From positions 1,736,001 through 1,800,000 of the forward strand of contig JAGYXB010001996.1 in assembly GCA_022495005.1 (NCBI GenBank): 64,000 nucleotides of DNA. The letters run 5' to 3'. Positions 10,650-20,489 of this stretch are shown here, piece after piece; within the stretch, counting starts at the first letter, position 1; each line of letters opens with the position of its first letter. The translations under genes and the position numbers were made by a program. The notes below the pieces were generated by a model. The model was not told the DNA's origin. It was given only the letters and a program-made list of their open reading frames with translations, and searched no databases. Source of the stretch: Rhyacophila brunnea. Its lineage: Eukaryota > Arthropoda > Insecta > Trichoptera > Rhyacophilidae.

Positions 10650-11530
10650 TCGAATACTAGAAAAAAATACCAAGTGACCGTGGCACCTGCCAACACTCTT
10701 GGATGTGGTTTAGTATAGCGTCTGTCAAACTTTTGTGAGAGTATCCTATCATTTGTTTTCTTTCATGACACGATTAAAATAAACGATTCGTTTGTTTACG
10801 TGTCAGTTTATTTTTCAAATTTAGAATTTGCGTTGGCGTGTATCTTTTAATACGTTTTCTCCCTGTCTCGCTCTCTTCTACACATTTACACATATTTTCT
10901 CTCATGCGTTACATATAAATCAAGACAAATATAATATGATGGCTATGCAAAAACCAATAATTAATGTTTGCTTTTTACTACTTGCTGTATGTACACTTTC
11001 CCCGTATCTGCCAATGTCAATGCGACTGTAAATTAAGAAAAAAACATGTGCAATAAGTTACTAGCTATTGTGAGCTCGGTTGTAAACCTTATATAGGTAA
11101 TTAATTCTATCGTCCAATCTAGGCCAAAGCCAAAGCCAATGGTGTGAGTTAAATATAATAGTTATTCGAACAACCTTGATAATGTGATTTAAAAGACGAC
11201 AACATACTCTGCACAGTTAATTGTCTTAGTTTCAGAATAACAATATCATCCCGAGTATTGAGTACTCGGTTACGCATTTAAGTAGGCACTTCAATATCAA
11301 AAGCTAAGTGACAACCATTTTAGATTTTTTTTTAAATTTCATATAAAACAGTTCTCTAGTTTAATATGTATCGACTCAATGAACTAAATCCATTTCCAAA
11401 TTTAAGAAAGAGCTCAAATCTCGTGCTTGTATCACGTTCACAAATTATTTTTTTCAATTCGTATGATGTATCCAGACTATGGTTCTAATTGATTGATCGA
11501 ATGACTAAAAATTATTCCTCGTAGTCTATG
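10650..11530. other. No recognised feature
   Basis: AT-rich sequence with no supported exon, RNA gene or repeat boundary. The ORF at 10828-11031 has a hydrophobic stretch but no context or similarity I recognise. Confidence 0.4.
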
Positions 11531-12023
11531 CGTCCCAGTGACGAGGCGTGGAAGTAGGCCGTTAGTATTCAACATAAACAATGCACACTAAACTTAGTCA
11601 ATCAGACTTATTTGTTTACTTACATACTAAGAATACAATTTTCAGATGATACTGGTTATTTTTTTTTAAATTCAATTAAACCCTGCCTAAACTAAATCAT
11701 AATAGTTTAGGTATGCTGTGGGCGATCCGGAAAAATAATTCACACCTTTACAGTCACAGTAAGTTATTTGTTTTCGTTGAATTAAAAATACATAATATTA
11801 TTACAGATGGTGTTGATAGTTTTTTTTTAATTCATTAAGCCATGCCTAAACTAAACCATAATCGATAAAAAAAATCCTCTATCTATAAAATATCTAAAAT
11901 TATGCATGGTTGGTATAATTTTAGATGTTTTATAGATAAACGAATATTTATTACTATTGCTATTATTTATACTAATTGAATTTTTAAAGCTAACAAATAC
12001 GTTTGACCGACAAAGTTTAGTGT

Positions 12024-12726
12024 AAATATTTGATGTCCTCGTGGGTAGAAGCGAATCGCAACTCTGCGATTGATGTCATGATTTAGAGGACATTGTATAT
12101 ATAGCACTACAATGCCCTAAATATGAACTTCACAGAGTACAGCTGCGAATTGCGGATATCTATGAAAATGTCGACGAATTGAAAGGTGTCCTCAGTGACG
12201 TCCCGTGGGGGTAGGCAGATTGAGCGTCGCTTGGGGGCGGCAGTTACTCGAAGGGCGGCAAATCCAGAAGAATTATTTGGAATATATAGAAATAGCTACA
12301 TAAACTTAGTAATAACGAAAATATCTTTCCATTAAAAAAATCAGCTCACTGGTTTTATCGGGTTCGCGATATCTACTTTTTTACTTCCGTTGCCCTTCGA
12401 CGTACTTGGTGACCAGAAACAAGTGCAGATTTTCGAATAATTAGTCTGATATTTTATTAGTAATGTATCCATACAACAGATTTCTTTCAGGATGATATAA
12501 ATACTGTATACAAATGAGGCGGCTTTTTTGGTGCTGCCTAGGGGCGGCATTTTATCTAGGGACGTCACTGGGTGTCCTGGCGGTGGGTAAGACGGAAGAG
12601 CTGGGCAAAATTGTAAAGTTATTTAACAGAATAGGAGTGAGGACCTGATCGACGGATCCCCTTCTAGAAGAGATGAGGCGATATGACAGCGAGTCGTAGT
12701 CAAAGCCTCGGTAAAATCACAAAAAA
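12024..12726 (+). pseudogene. 5'-truncated non-LTR retrotransposon C-terminus
   Basis: A 12-base direct repeat, AAAGTTTAGTGT, flanks it at 12012-12023 and 12727-12738, and an A run precedes the right copy, as expected for target-primed insertion. Once the nested MITE and its duplication are set aside, one frame reads VGRSESQLCD, a stop, CHDLEDIVYIALQCPKYEL, then RIADIYENVDELKG and on to LGKIVKLFNRIGVR. A Cys/His motif followed by EDIV..ALQCPKY is typical of the C-terminal end of R1/I/Jockey-type ORF2. Several stops show it is dead. Confidence 0.75.
12193..12570. mobile_element. hAT-like MITE inside the LINE fragment
   Basis: Ends are CAGTGACGTCCC and GGGACGTCACTG, flanked by a perfect 8-bp duplication GGTGTCCT at 12185-12192 and 12571-12578. 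Removing the element and one duplication restores the reading frame of the surrounding LINE remnant. Blocks of GGGGCGGCA near both ends extend the inverted repeat. No transposase is coded. Confidence 0.9.
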
Positions 12727-12789
12727 AAAGTTTAGTGTGCACTATTTATGTCGGATCTTAACAGCCTACCCCCACCCTTTGCCACTAGT

Positions 12790-13284
12790 GTGTCCATACA
12801 TATCTTGTTTTGTCATCTTGGAGAGAAAATGGTAAATTAAATGGATATAATATTATTACCTATGAATAATCTTTATTTGAAAAAATTTCCGTTTGCAATA
12901 GGATAACACATATAGTGATACATTATTTACATTACATGATAAAGTAAAGTAAAAGTTAAAAAAAACTACGCATCCCCCAACAGATAAAACACCTCCCCAA
13001 CCTATTTATAGCATCTAGTATACCCAAGACAGCGACTGAATTACCTTCTTGAATTTCCATCCTAATCCGTTGCTTCAGATACTCACCTGACCGATACTCT
13101 AGTTTTTTTTTTTGCACTAAAAGACGCTTTATTTTTCGTCACTGTTTTTATTGTGGAGGGTCTTCGTTCATACACTTCAAATACCAAGGGACAGAAAATA
13201 TTTTTTAAAACTTAATTAAATTTACCCAAATACAAAATTATTGTAAAACATTTTTTATTATTTAATTTGGCCATCGTGAAAATT
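12790..13284. other. No recognised feature
   Basis: AT-rich stretch; nothing supported. Confidence 0.4.
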
Positions 13285-13445
13285 AAGATTGCGTAAAGCA
13301 CTGGCTTCTCATCCGGGGGCTCCGGGTTCGATTCCCGGTAAGGTCACGGTCACGATACATGTGATTGTTTCACTTCTGGACTACTTCAATAGTGTCACTA
13401 CTGTCATAGGGCCGCATGGCCTATTGTAATGTTAAGATAATAATA
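13285..13445 (+). repeat. tRNA-derived SINE, family B, copy 1
   Basis: Contains GGCTTCTCAT, then CTCCGGGTTCGATTCCCGG (a Pol III B box, GGTTCGATTCC, at 13325-13335), then GGTCACG. The same head and body (GATCACAATACAT, TGTGATTGTTTCA) occur on the minus strand at 16291-16435. The A-box end is poor, so the 5' limit is approximate. Confidence 0.65.
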
Positions 13446-13449
13446 TACT

Positions 13450-13800
13450 TATTGAACATACATAATTTTTAACCCAATGCTTATGGGCCGCACAAAATTG
13501 TGTTTTTGCTAATTGCTTTTCAAATGAAAATTAACACGTTAATTAAAAAAATAATTAAAAGAGCCCGTAAACATTGGGTTAAAACACTTCTGAGAAAATA
13601 TATTATAACCAATAGAAAAAATCTTTTTGAAAAAGTAAGACACTCCACAGGAATCGAACCTGCATCTTTCGGGTATCGCGCCCATGTACATAGAACCACT
13701 ATGCTAAAGAAGTCTCAAGACTCAGACTCAATTGTGACAAATTTTAACTAATGGCTTTTAATACTCACTTAAGTGTTTTCAAAATTATGTATGTTCAATA
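13450..13800. repeat. Inverted-repeat element with 20-bp perfect ends
   Basis: TATTGAACATACATAATTTT at 13450-13469 is matched exactly by its complement at 13781-13800. It contains a smaller element with inverted arms at 13466-13488 and 13563-13585 (AACCCAATGCTTATGGGC type) and a tRNA-like segment at 13632-13728. Part of the right arm, ATGTATGTTCAATAA, recurs at 51716-51730 with similar downstream sequence, so it belongs to a dispersed family. Confidence 0.65.
13632..13728 (-). repeat. tRNA-like segment, SINE head
   Basis: On the minus strand it reads TTAGCATAGTGGTT (A-box-like), then about 25 bases later CAGGTTCGATTCCTGTGGAGTG (B box GGTTCGATTCC in a possible T-arm stem). The spacing fits a tRNA-derived promoter, but I could not fold a full cloverleaf with a normal anticodon arm and acceptor stem, so I call a SINE head and not a tRNA gene. 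Confidence 0.5.
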
Positions 13801-14531
13801 ATTAGAATGTTACATTCTTAAATCTTGTGAATTATTCGATGAATAAAAAAAATAGTTAATTAATAATATACTTAATTATTCTTTTCTTTTTAATACTTAT
13901 AACAAAATATAAAATCACCGATCAAGGGTATTTTCATTCCCAATTAGTCGGGATAATAAGATTGACGTTCTCGTGTACGAATTGTTCGCACTTGCTCTGA
14001 GATAGGGATCCAAAAGATCTGCGCGAATCATTTTCATTGATAGAAAAATTGATAACGCATCAATAAACAATATTAGATGGATACGAGTATCTCTACGTGT
14101 CTACGTGGTATAGCTTTTTGTACTGCAAATATATTATTATGTAGTTGTTCACTGTACAGGATGTCACGTAAGTTTATGCATATAAGGTACTTACCTGCAC
14201 TCTTAAAACGGCATTGTGGATAGACCTAAATGTCAGTGTGTGAGTTCTAGCTTATTAGTTAATTACAGTGTTATACCAAATACGTCAGGTCAGACTGGTC
14301 ACAGCAATCGTTACGTTTTATGGCCATACTTATAAACTACAGTTTGTAGTTCTCCATTCAGGTCTAATCGAGACAATGTATGTACATGTAGAGGTTTACA
14401 TCACTTCTTAGTACAAACATATAGACAAGCTTTTCCCACTTTGTTACATATTATAATATATCGGTGGTGAGGGGTGAATATAGGTTGTTAGGATTCGACA
14501 TAAATAGTACAATATGCAGTGTATTTGTAAG
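13801..14531. other. No recognised feature
   Basis: AT-rich; no supported exon or repeat. Confidence 0.4.
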
Positions 14532-14749
14532 TCATCATCATCAGCCTGAATCTATCCACTTCTGGATGAAGGCCTCTCCAAGCTGATTCCACTTCTCTCG
14601 GTCTGGTGCGTTTCCATTTCATCGATCGAGCGGCCTCTAGGTCTACCTTGGGGACGTTTTGTACCTCTTGGATACCACTGGGTGACTACATTTGTCCAAC
14701 GATTGTTCTTTCTTCGAGCTATGTGTCCAGCCCATTTCCATTTGAGGTT
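14532..14749 (-). pseudogene. RTE-like LINE C-terminal fragment
   Basis: On the minus strand it reads LKWKWAGHIARRKNNRWTNV, then WYPRGTKRPQGRPRGR, and in a shifted frame REKWNQLGEAFIQKWIDSG followed by a stop and a TGATGATGA tail. The WAGHIAR...RWT...RP.GRP motif is the C-terminal tail of RTE-type and related endonuclease-RT proteins, and TGA-repeat tails are common there. The frameshift falls within the basic segment. A short 5'-truncated dead copy. Confidence 0.7.
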
Positions 14750-14901
14750 TTTTTTGTAATTTTCTATGTAAGTACGTGGTAATATATAAGTAGAAACCTG
14801 CAGACACGTTAGCCGATTATGAGATCAATGTCCTATAAAGTCTAAAGACATGAAAGGGGGTTTGCAATACGCGCCCTTATTTATATGTCGTTAGTGATCT
14901 T

Positions 14902-15175
14902 AGAAGGACCTAGAAGTTCTACGTAGTATCAAAACTAGGAAACTACAATAGCTCGGCCACATTATGAGAGGACAAAAATACAGCATTCCCCAACATGTCA
15001 TTCAAGGAAAGATCAATGGGAAGCGTAGCAGAGGACGGCGCCGCATTTCGTGGCTTAAGAACCTCCGTGATTGGTACGAGTGCAGCTCCACCGAACTGTT
15101 CCTGGTAGCAGACGGCAAAAATAAGATCGCCTTGATGGTGGCCGACCTCCGCTAGGGGATGGCACAATAAGAAGA
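14902..15175 (+). pseudogene. RTE LINE 3' end with target duplication
   Basis: Flanked by a 9-bp direct repeat AGTGATCTT (14893-14901 and 15176-15184). It codes, with one frame break near 14940, for the RTE C-terminal tail: LGHIMRGQKYSIPQHVIQGK, NGKRSRGRRRISWLKNLRDW, then IALMVADLR and a stop, with GGATGGCACAATAAGAAGAAG at the 3' end. The sequence is very close to the minus-strand copy at 24677-25350, showing one active family. It is a 5'-truncated insertion. Confidence 0.85.
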
Positions 15176-15184
15176 AGTGATCTT

Positions 15185-15849
15185 TTGAACTACATTCGTC
15201 TGTATTCATCTAAAATATGTATCCAAGACGACGTCTTCGTTACATTGTTAGGTGCTCATCCGAATGACACTCACCAGTCATATATATAAAGTTAAACTTA
15301 ATTTTTAGATGAAATAAATTAGTCAGCGGTTATCAGCTATGGAAATTTAATTATTATTTTATTCCTTTGTGGTCTTGAATAATAATTAGCGACTGTACGT
15401 TAGAGGTGACAAAAAGCGATAGTCGACCTTTCTTTTCTAGTCCTTGGTGGTATTCAAAACCTGATCTTCCCAAGGTCAGAGCGACGAGGAATTTTATACA
15501 CTTTGTGTATACCGGAATCATTAAAATCTCGCTTTTCAATCATGCTGGCAAATGCGTGCTTACGGACGTCAAACAAAGTGGCAATCATTGGGGAGCGCTC
15601 TTTCAAACGTCAACATTGCACGACTGGCAATACTGTTAGGTATACCGTACACCCACGGCACATCGGAAAATAATTAATTACTCTGTTCGCACACAGAGTA
15701 TCGATGCAACCCGATCAACTAAAAAAAATAATCAATGAAATCTTTTACAATAATTAATGATTGATTTTAATCTCACAATATTGCATAGCTTGTCATCTGT
15801 CAAATGTCTAAAACGTCATTGTAAGCAGAATATCGTTACAAGGGAGAGA
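15185..15849. other. No recognised feature
   Basis: Overlapping short ORFs on both strands show no family motifs, and no repeat ends were found. Confidence 0.4.
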
Positions 15850-15857
15850 GCTACGTG

Positions 15858-16053
15858 TAGGGATTGCAATATCGGTATTAAAAGTCGGACAATACCGATA
15901 TATTCGGTATTAAAAGTGGAAACAAAATGTATTAATTAACATAAAATGTTGTTTACTTCCGTTGCCATTCAAAGCCCTTAAAGACCAGCAATGGCACAAT
16001 AGGAAATACCAAAATACCAGTATTAGTATTTTCATTCGGTATTGCAATCCCTA
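15858..16053. mobile_element. Small hAT-like MITE (TAGGGATTGCAATA ends)
   Basis: Ends are TAGGGATTGCAATA and its complement. The flanks are GCTACGTG (15850-15857) and GTTACGTG (16054-16061), an 8-bp duplication with one change. ATACCGATA/TCGGTATT-like repeats lie inside. 196 bp, non-coding. Confidence 0.8.
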
Positions 16054-16290
16054 GTTACGTGTACCTACGTACATAATAATCATATTATATATGAGTAGTT
16101 TTTTTATCTAATGTAAACAAACGTATTACTTTTTTCATTGTATTACTTGACACATAAACATAACAAACACTCAATTATTATTATAGTCTTTTTTTCGTAC
16201 GTTATGTGTATAATGTATTTTATATTGAGAGTGTCCTAACATAATTATGTGTATCCTATTTATAATACAAAATATATGGTTATTTCTCTG

Positions 16291-16435
16291 ACAGTAGTGT
16301 ATTGAAACAATCACAAACATCCAGGGTTTGATGTTGATATTAAATCACGTAAATGTATTGTGATCTCACCGGGATTAAACCCGGAGCCCGCATATGAGAA
16401 GCCAATGTCATGCGCACTGGACTACGAGGGGGGTG
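16291..16435 (-). repeat. tRNA-derived SINE, family B, copy 2
   Basis: On the minus strand it reads GTAGTCCAGTGCGCATG (A-box-like), GGCTTCTCATATGCGGGCTC, then GGGTTTAATCCCGG (B box with C to T change) and GATCACAATACATTTACGTG. It matches the plus-strand copy at 13285-13445. Confidence 0.65.
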
Positions 16436-16439
16436 AATT

Positions 16440-17655
16440 TTTCCATACATCAATAATCACTGATACAGCTGGCAGAAGGAAAGAGTTTGTGTAATTTAAA
16501 TAATTTTACAGATAATATGTACTTATAAAAAAAAAAAACGTATAAGATCGACGTTTATTGGTAGTAAAGTATCAGTACATTTTATAAACATTAAAACGTA
16601 GCTTAATTAATAAGTTCTTTGGGAAGTCACATTACGATTTTTGAAAAATTGACAGTTTTTACATTTTTTTAACTTTTAAAAACATCGATTTTTCTAAAAA
16701 AAAAAAAAAAAACAATTCTTTTTATTCATATCGATTCGAGCTTTGGTATTTCGGAAGCATCAAAGCTCGACATTGCGACATTTCAATTGCACTATTTCCT
16801 GAAACCATACTGTCAGCATCAGCCTTGAGCAAGCTTTTTAATATCGAGGGGTTGCTGCCAAAACTTGTTAAATCGAAAATTTAGGTAGATATTTAGAGTT
16901 AACAACAGATTATGTGTCTATATGTAAATATGTGTGCTAAAAAAAATCATACATGCACATAAAGCACAAAGAAATTAGCATTCTGCCTGATTTTATAGGA
17001 CATGTCAAACTTTCAAATAATTTCAATTATTCCGTAACATGATTTTGAGACTTACCAACTTTTGTAGTAACCTCACGATATGTAGGTACAACGTGTTTTC
17101 CGAGAAATTAGTTTTGTGTCGTATCGATAAATCTTGTAGTCCTAAGGACAATCCAAGCAATGGCGATCGTTATTGACTGCCTAAAATGACAGTATCTTCG
17201 TCTTCTAACATAATTAATTACTCGAGATATGATAGTCAATCTTCACTTCCTGGTATTGTATATGTTTACTCATTCGTTTAATTTGAATAACAGCATAATA
17301 TATATCAGAATTATACATTATAATGTTGACAAAAAAAAATGTTCTCATAATGTCATTTCATACGCAATAGAAGGAACTTTGCCAATTGTTTATCTAATTC
17401 GTTAGCCGGGTCGCACATTTAAACTCGTTTCGACTGCGACACGTCGAATATGTCGATGTGATTCTGTTGATATTTACAAAACACATTTTACTCGACAAGG
17501 GGCGCAGGTATAAAAACAAAATTGTTATATGTACAGGAGCTGCTGTTTCGTTTCGGCTATCCGCATGACGTCACTTTCCCGGCGTAACCTCACCTATGCG
17601 CATGGAAGAAAGTTGCAGCATTGCGCCCAGTTTTGATTTATGACTATTATATCCC
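16440..17655. other. No recognised feature
   Basis: AT-rich with A/T homopolymers. I looked for an early MFSD11 exon here and found none. Confidence 0.4.
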
Positions 17656-17659
17656 AAAT

Positions 17660-17828
17660 TCCCATATTGTTTTTCAATTTGCGTTTGAAGTCAGAGTATG
17701 GATCTAATAAGTTGAGCAAGTGGCTAACATCCATATCTCGTAAAAACAAAATCTGTTAATACAAACCTTTACTCTGTGGAGACCCATATGATACTATTAG
17801 TGTCGGACATGGTGAAAAGAAAGACAGA
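17660..17828 (+). repeat. SINE family A, 5'-truncated copy
   Basis: Carries the family body from CATATTGTTTTTCAATTTG through GTATGGATCTAATAAG, GAGCAAGTGGCTAACATCC, AATCTGTTAATACAAACC to CATATGATACTATTAG and GGACATGGTGAAAAGAAAG. The tRNA-like head is missing or too worn to see. Confidence 0.7.
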
Positions 17829-17829
17829 A

Positions 17830-18606
17830 GATATCCCAGACGAGACGATTTTCAATGTGCGCCCGGACTTACATTTACTGATATCGCAAACTTAGTATAG
17901 GTTTTCCATACATACGGGATTGGTCAGGACTGTACTGGATTTAAATAGTCATTCGAAGTTTTAAAATACCCAATTTTTTTTGTAGGTTGGTACTTTTTAA
18001 TGTTCAAATCCGACCGATTCATTTAAAAGCGTCGTTTTTGAGTACCATGTAACGTAGTCTTCTTTAACCTAAGTTCTCGTGTTGTAGCTGCGAGTAGTTT
18101 TATCAGACCAAATTTCACGCTTCTATACAAAAGTGCACAGCCCGTTGAATTTTCCGAGCTTAAATTGAAAAAGCGATGAATTTTTATTGTAAAACTTTTT
18201 AATAAAGCAATGTGATTGTTTGGCCGCCATCTTGGTATTTCAAGGGCTTTCAATTGCAAAATGTATAAAATTAAAATAGTAATATTACCATATTATATGG
18301 AACCAAACTGAAAAACAATTAAATTAGATGGTAATTATAGAAAATTTATTTTCTGGCCGCCATCTTGGTATTTTATAGGCTTACAATAAATTGCAAATCC
18401 ATCTGTTCGTTTGTTCGGTTCAACTCAAAAACTTCAAGACCACTATTGATTAATCGTGCACAACTTATTGACTACATTGTTGGACCAATGTAGTAGAGTT
18501 TCATATCTGTGCGCACTTACAACAATACACTTTCATCTCGATATCCCAAAAGAAACTTCTCTCGAAAATAAAGCACTTGCAATAATATTGTGTATAATAA
18601 ATAATA
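17830..18606. other. Unrecognised, with a short direct duplication
   Basis: GGCCGCCATCTTGGTATTT occurs near 18222 and again near 18356 in direct orientation, with related flanking sequence (CTTTCAATTGCAAAATG and CTTACAATAAATTGCAAATCC). No gene was seen. Confidence 0.45.
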
Positions 18607-19236
18607 CACCCACGGTGGCCGCGCGGCTTAAGGTGACGCATCAGTGAAACGCCAAATAATGTTCAACTGTACGCGCGACGAAAATTTGTACTTGCTTCGC
18701 ATTCATTGAGAGAACGTGGAGTCGGACGCACGTCACTTTGCTGCGTGATGGCGACGGGCCAATTAATTCTAAAATCGTGTAAAGATGACTAAAAACTTTA
18801 CCCATTTACTTTAAAAAGCAAACATGTCAATGAATATATTATTATTGATACTAATAGAATAATAAACAGAACATAAAATGGACGTATGTTGGATTTATAT
18901 GAGAAATAATATTTCGTTTGACAGGCGTCATTTTCACCCGCGACCCGCAATCCGCACATCGCCTAGCAACGATCTTTTTAGACCGTGCCTCAACTAATGC
19001 ATGGCCTTAAGTGTTGGACTATAACGCCGTGGGTCCTAGGTTCGAATCTTGGGTCTGGCAAGTACACATATTGTTTTTCAATTTGTGTCTGTCAGGGTAT
19101 GGACCTAATAGGTTAAGCAAGTGGCTGACATCAATTTCTCGTAAAAATTAAAAATCTGTTAATACAAACCTCTACTCTGTGGCAGCCCATATAATCCTAT
19201 TAGGATCGGACATGGTCGAAAGAAAGAAATAATATT
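18607..19236 (+). repeat. SINE family A, split by a TTAA element
   Basis: The head CACCCACGGTGGCCGCGCGG at 18608-18627 ends at TTAA; the rest, GTGTTGGACTATAACGCCGTGGG, B box GGTTCGAATCTTGG and the family body, resumes at 19007. Joined without the insert, the sequence reads through the tRNA-like A-box region just as in the intact copy at 55729. It is tRNA-derived (A box in the GGCCGCGCGGCTTAAG area, B box GGTTCGAATC) and ends in AAAGAAAGAAATAA. Confidence 0.85.
18632..19006 (+). mobile_element. TTAA-flanked MITE inside the SINE, copy 1
   Basis: Flanked by TTAA (18628-18631 and 19007-19010). Ends are GGTGACGCATCAGT and, from the right, GGCCATGCATTAGT. A second copy in the other orientation is at 29792-30152, sharing AAATCGTGTAAAGATGACTA, ACATGTCAATGAATATA and AATATTTCGTTYG. 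TTAA targets suggest piggyBac-type mobilisation. No transposase. Confidence 0.85.
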
Positions 19237-19239
19237 GTG

Positions 19240-19905
19240 ATTTTAAGTGTGGGTAGAATCGAATTCGATTAATTAATAATACGAATCAGTCTATTTCCTC
19301 ACGCGGGCAAATTCATGGGGACTTGATCTTTTAAAAGAAACATGTTTTGTTTTATTTATCAGTTGAATGTTTATCCAGAAAACGCTCTCGATAATGTGTG
19401 TTCTTTCATTTTCAGCGTAGCTACTGTTAACGTCTTTTGAGTTAATACGTATAAGTAAAGAATCCGCGGCGTGATATAGTATTCTCTTTTATAGTTTTGA
19501 TGAAACTGACCTCGATTTGAAGTACAGTGGCAAAACTGGTCCGCGAGTTGTTTTTCGTATCAAAATATCTACATAGATTCCGCGTCGCGCATGTTTTTTA
19601 CAAGCTGGGGGCTCGGCTCGACATGATAATAATGTTATACAATCCCATTCACTCGGCTGTTTGCAAGTATGCATAGTATTATAAATGTTTGTGTCTATAC
19701 GTACATACAAAACGGCACGTGCCTCCTTTTTTATATATGGATTTACAATAGCTCAGTATTTTCATTTTGAAATTTCTTGCGGTAAACAATTTTCGTAGGT
19801 AACGACTAATCGATCACTCGAATAACTCGTTGGCACCACAAGAATTGTTAAAATTCCAGACAGCATTTAAAATAAACAACAATATGTGGTACTTATTCCA
19901 CATGC
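19240..19905. other. No recognised feature
   Basis: No exon or repeat was recognised. Confidence 0.4.
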
Positions 19906-19908
19906 CTA

Positions 19909-20133
19909 GTTTAATAATAATATAATAATATACAGGACCGGTTTCAACCGCTTCAAAGGTACATGTCAACTGGGACAGAATTATTTTAGAATTTCATTTA
20001 ATTATTGTTCATATCTTTAATAGATAATTTCTTAGTATAGGTATACATATCTATATTACCTATTGCATATACTTCACCAGTTGACAATGTCCCTCTGAAG
20101 CGGACGAAATTTGTACTAGTTATTATTAAACTG
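19909..20133. mobile_element. Foldback MITE
   Basis: The left arm starts AGTTTAATAATAA and runs through CCGCTTCAAAGGTACATGTC to AACTGG. The right arm is its imperfect complement (CCAGTTGACAATGTCCCTC, CTGAAGCGG, TTATTATTAAACT). The arms are about 65 bases, so half the element can pair. No clear target duplication was found. Confidence 0.7.
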
Positions 20134-20140
20134 AGCGAAA

Positions 20141-20300
20141 TTATTTATTTATTTTTAAAAGACACATTAAGCACATAACAAATTATTAATTCAAGACGTT
20201 CACAAAATGACATTTAGAATAAAAAGTACAGGTAAATCAACTTAGTAGAGAAAAATACAAATTAAATAATAAAATAGTATTAAACAAAATACATATTTGT
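20141..20300 (-). mobile_element. LINE 3'-end fragment
   Basis: ATTTATTTATTT tail, then TTCAAGACGTTCACAAAATGACAT, as at the 3' end of the LINE at 5625-9435. Only 3' untranslated sequence is kept. Confidence 0.65.
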
Positions 20301-20393
20301 TACTATATTGCGTTTTGTTTTAATTCTGATTCTTCTGTCGTGGCCGTGCTAGGGACACGCCTAGATTCTAATAATAAAATAAGTGAAATTAAT

Positions 20394-20480
20394 TATTTAT
20401 TCTATCGGGATTGGAACCTGGTAACTTCACATGTTAGGTTGTCAGTGAGTAACTAATTCACGTCCAGTGGCCGACAATAA
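20394..20480 (-). repeat. tRNA-like SINE head, family C
   Basis: On the minus strand GAATTAGTTACTCACTGACAAC precedes ACCAGGTTCCAATCCCGATAG, which contains a good B box (GGTTCCAATCC). The body could not be matched to another copy in this window. Confidence 0.4.
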
Positions 20481-20489
20481 TAATTATAT

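Larger units (their letters stand above)
11536..12787. mobile_element. hAT-like MITE (CAGTGRCG family), copy 1, with nested insertions
   Basis: Starts CAGTGACGAGG and ends with CAGCCTACCCCCACCC...GCCACT. The same terminal blocks occur in the copies at 26098-26503 and 42187-42639. The flanks resemble each other (TGCGTCC and TGTGTCC), a worn 8-bp duplication. An internal hairpin (arms 11881-11900 and 11918-11937) is shared with the other copies. The element was later split by a LINE fragment at 12024-12726; the family block AAAGTTTAGTGT now stands on both sides of that insertion. Confidence 0.8.

Noticed and set aside
13632..13728. A functional tRNA gene
   Set aside because: A and B boxes are present, but I could not fit a full cloverleaf; it sits inside a repeat element and fits a SINE head better.
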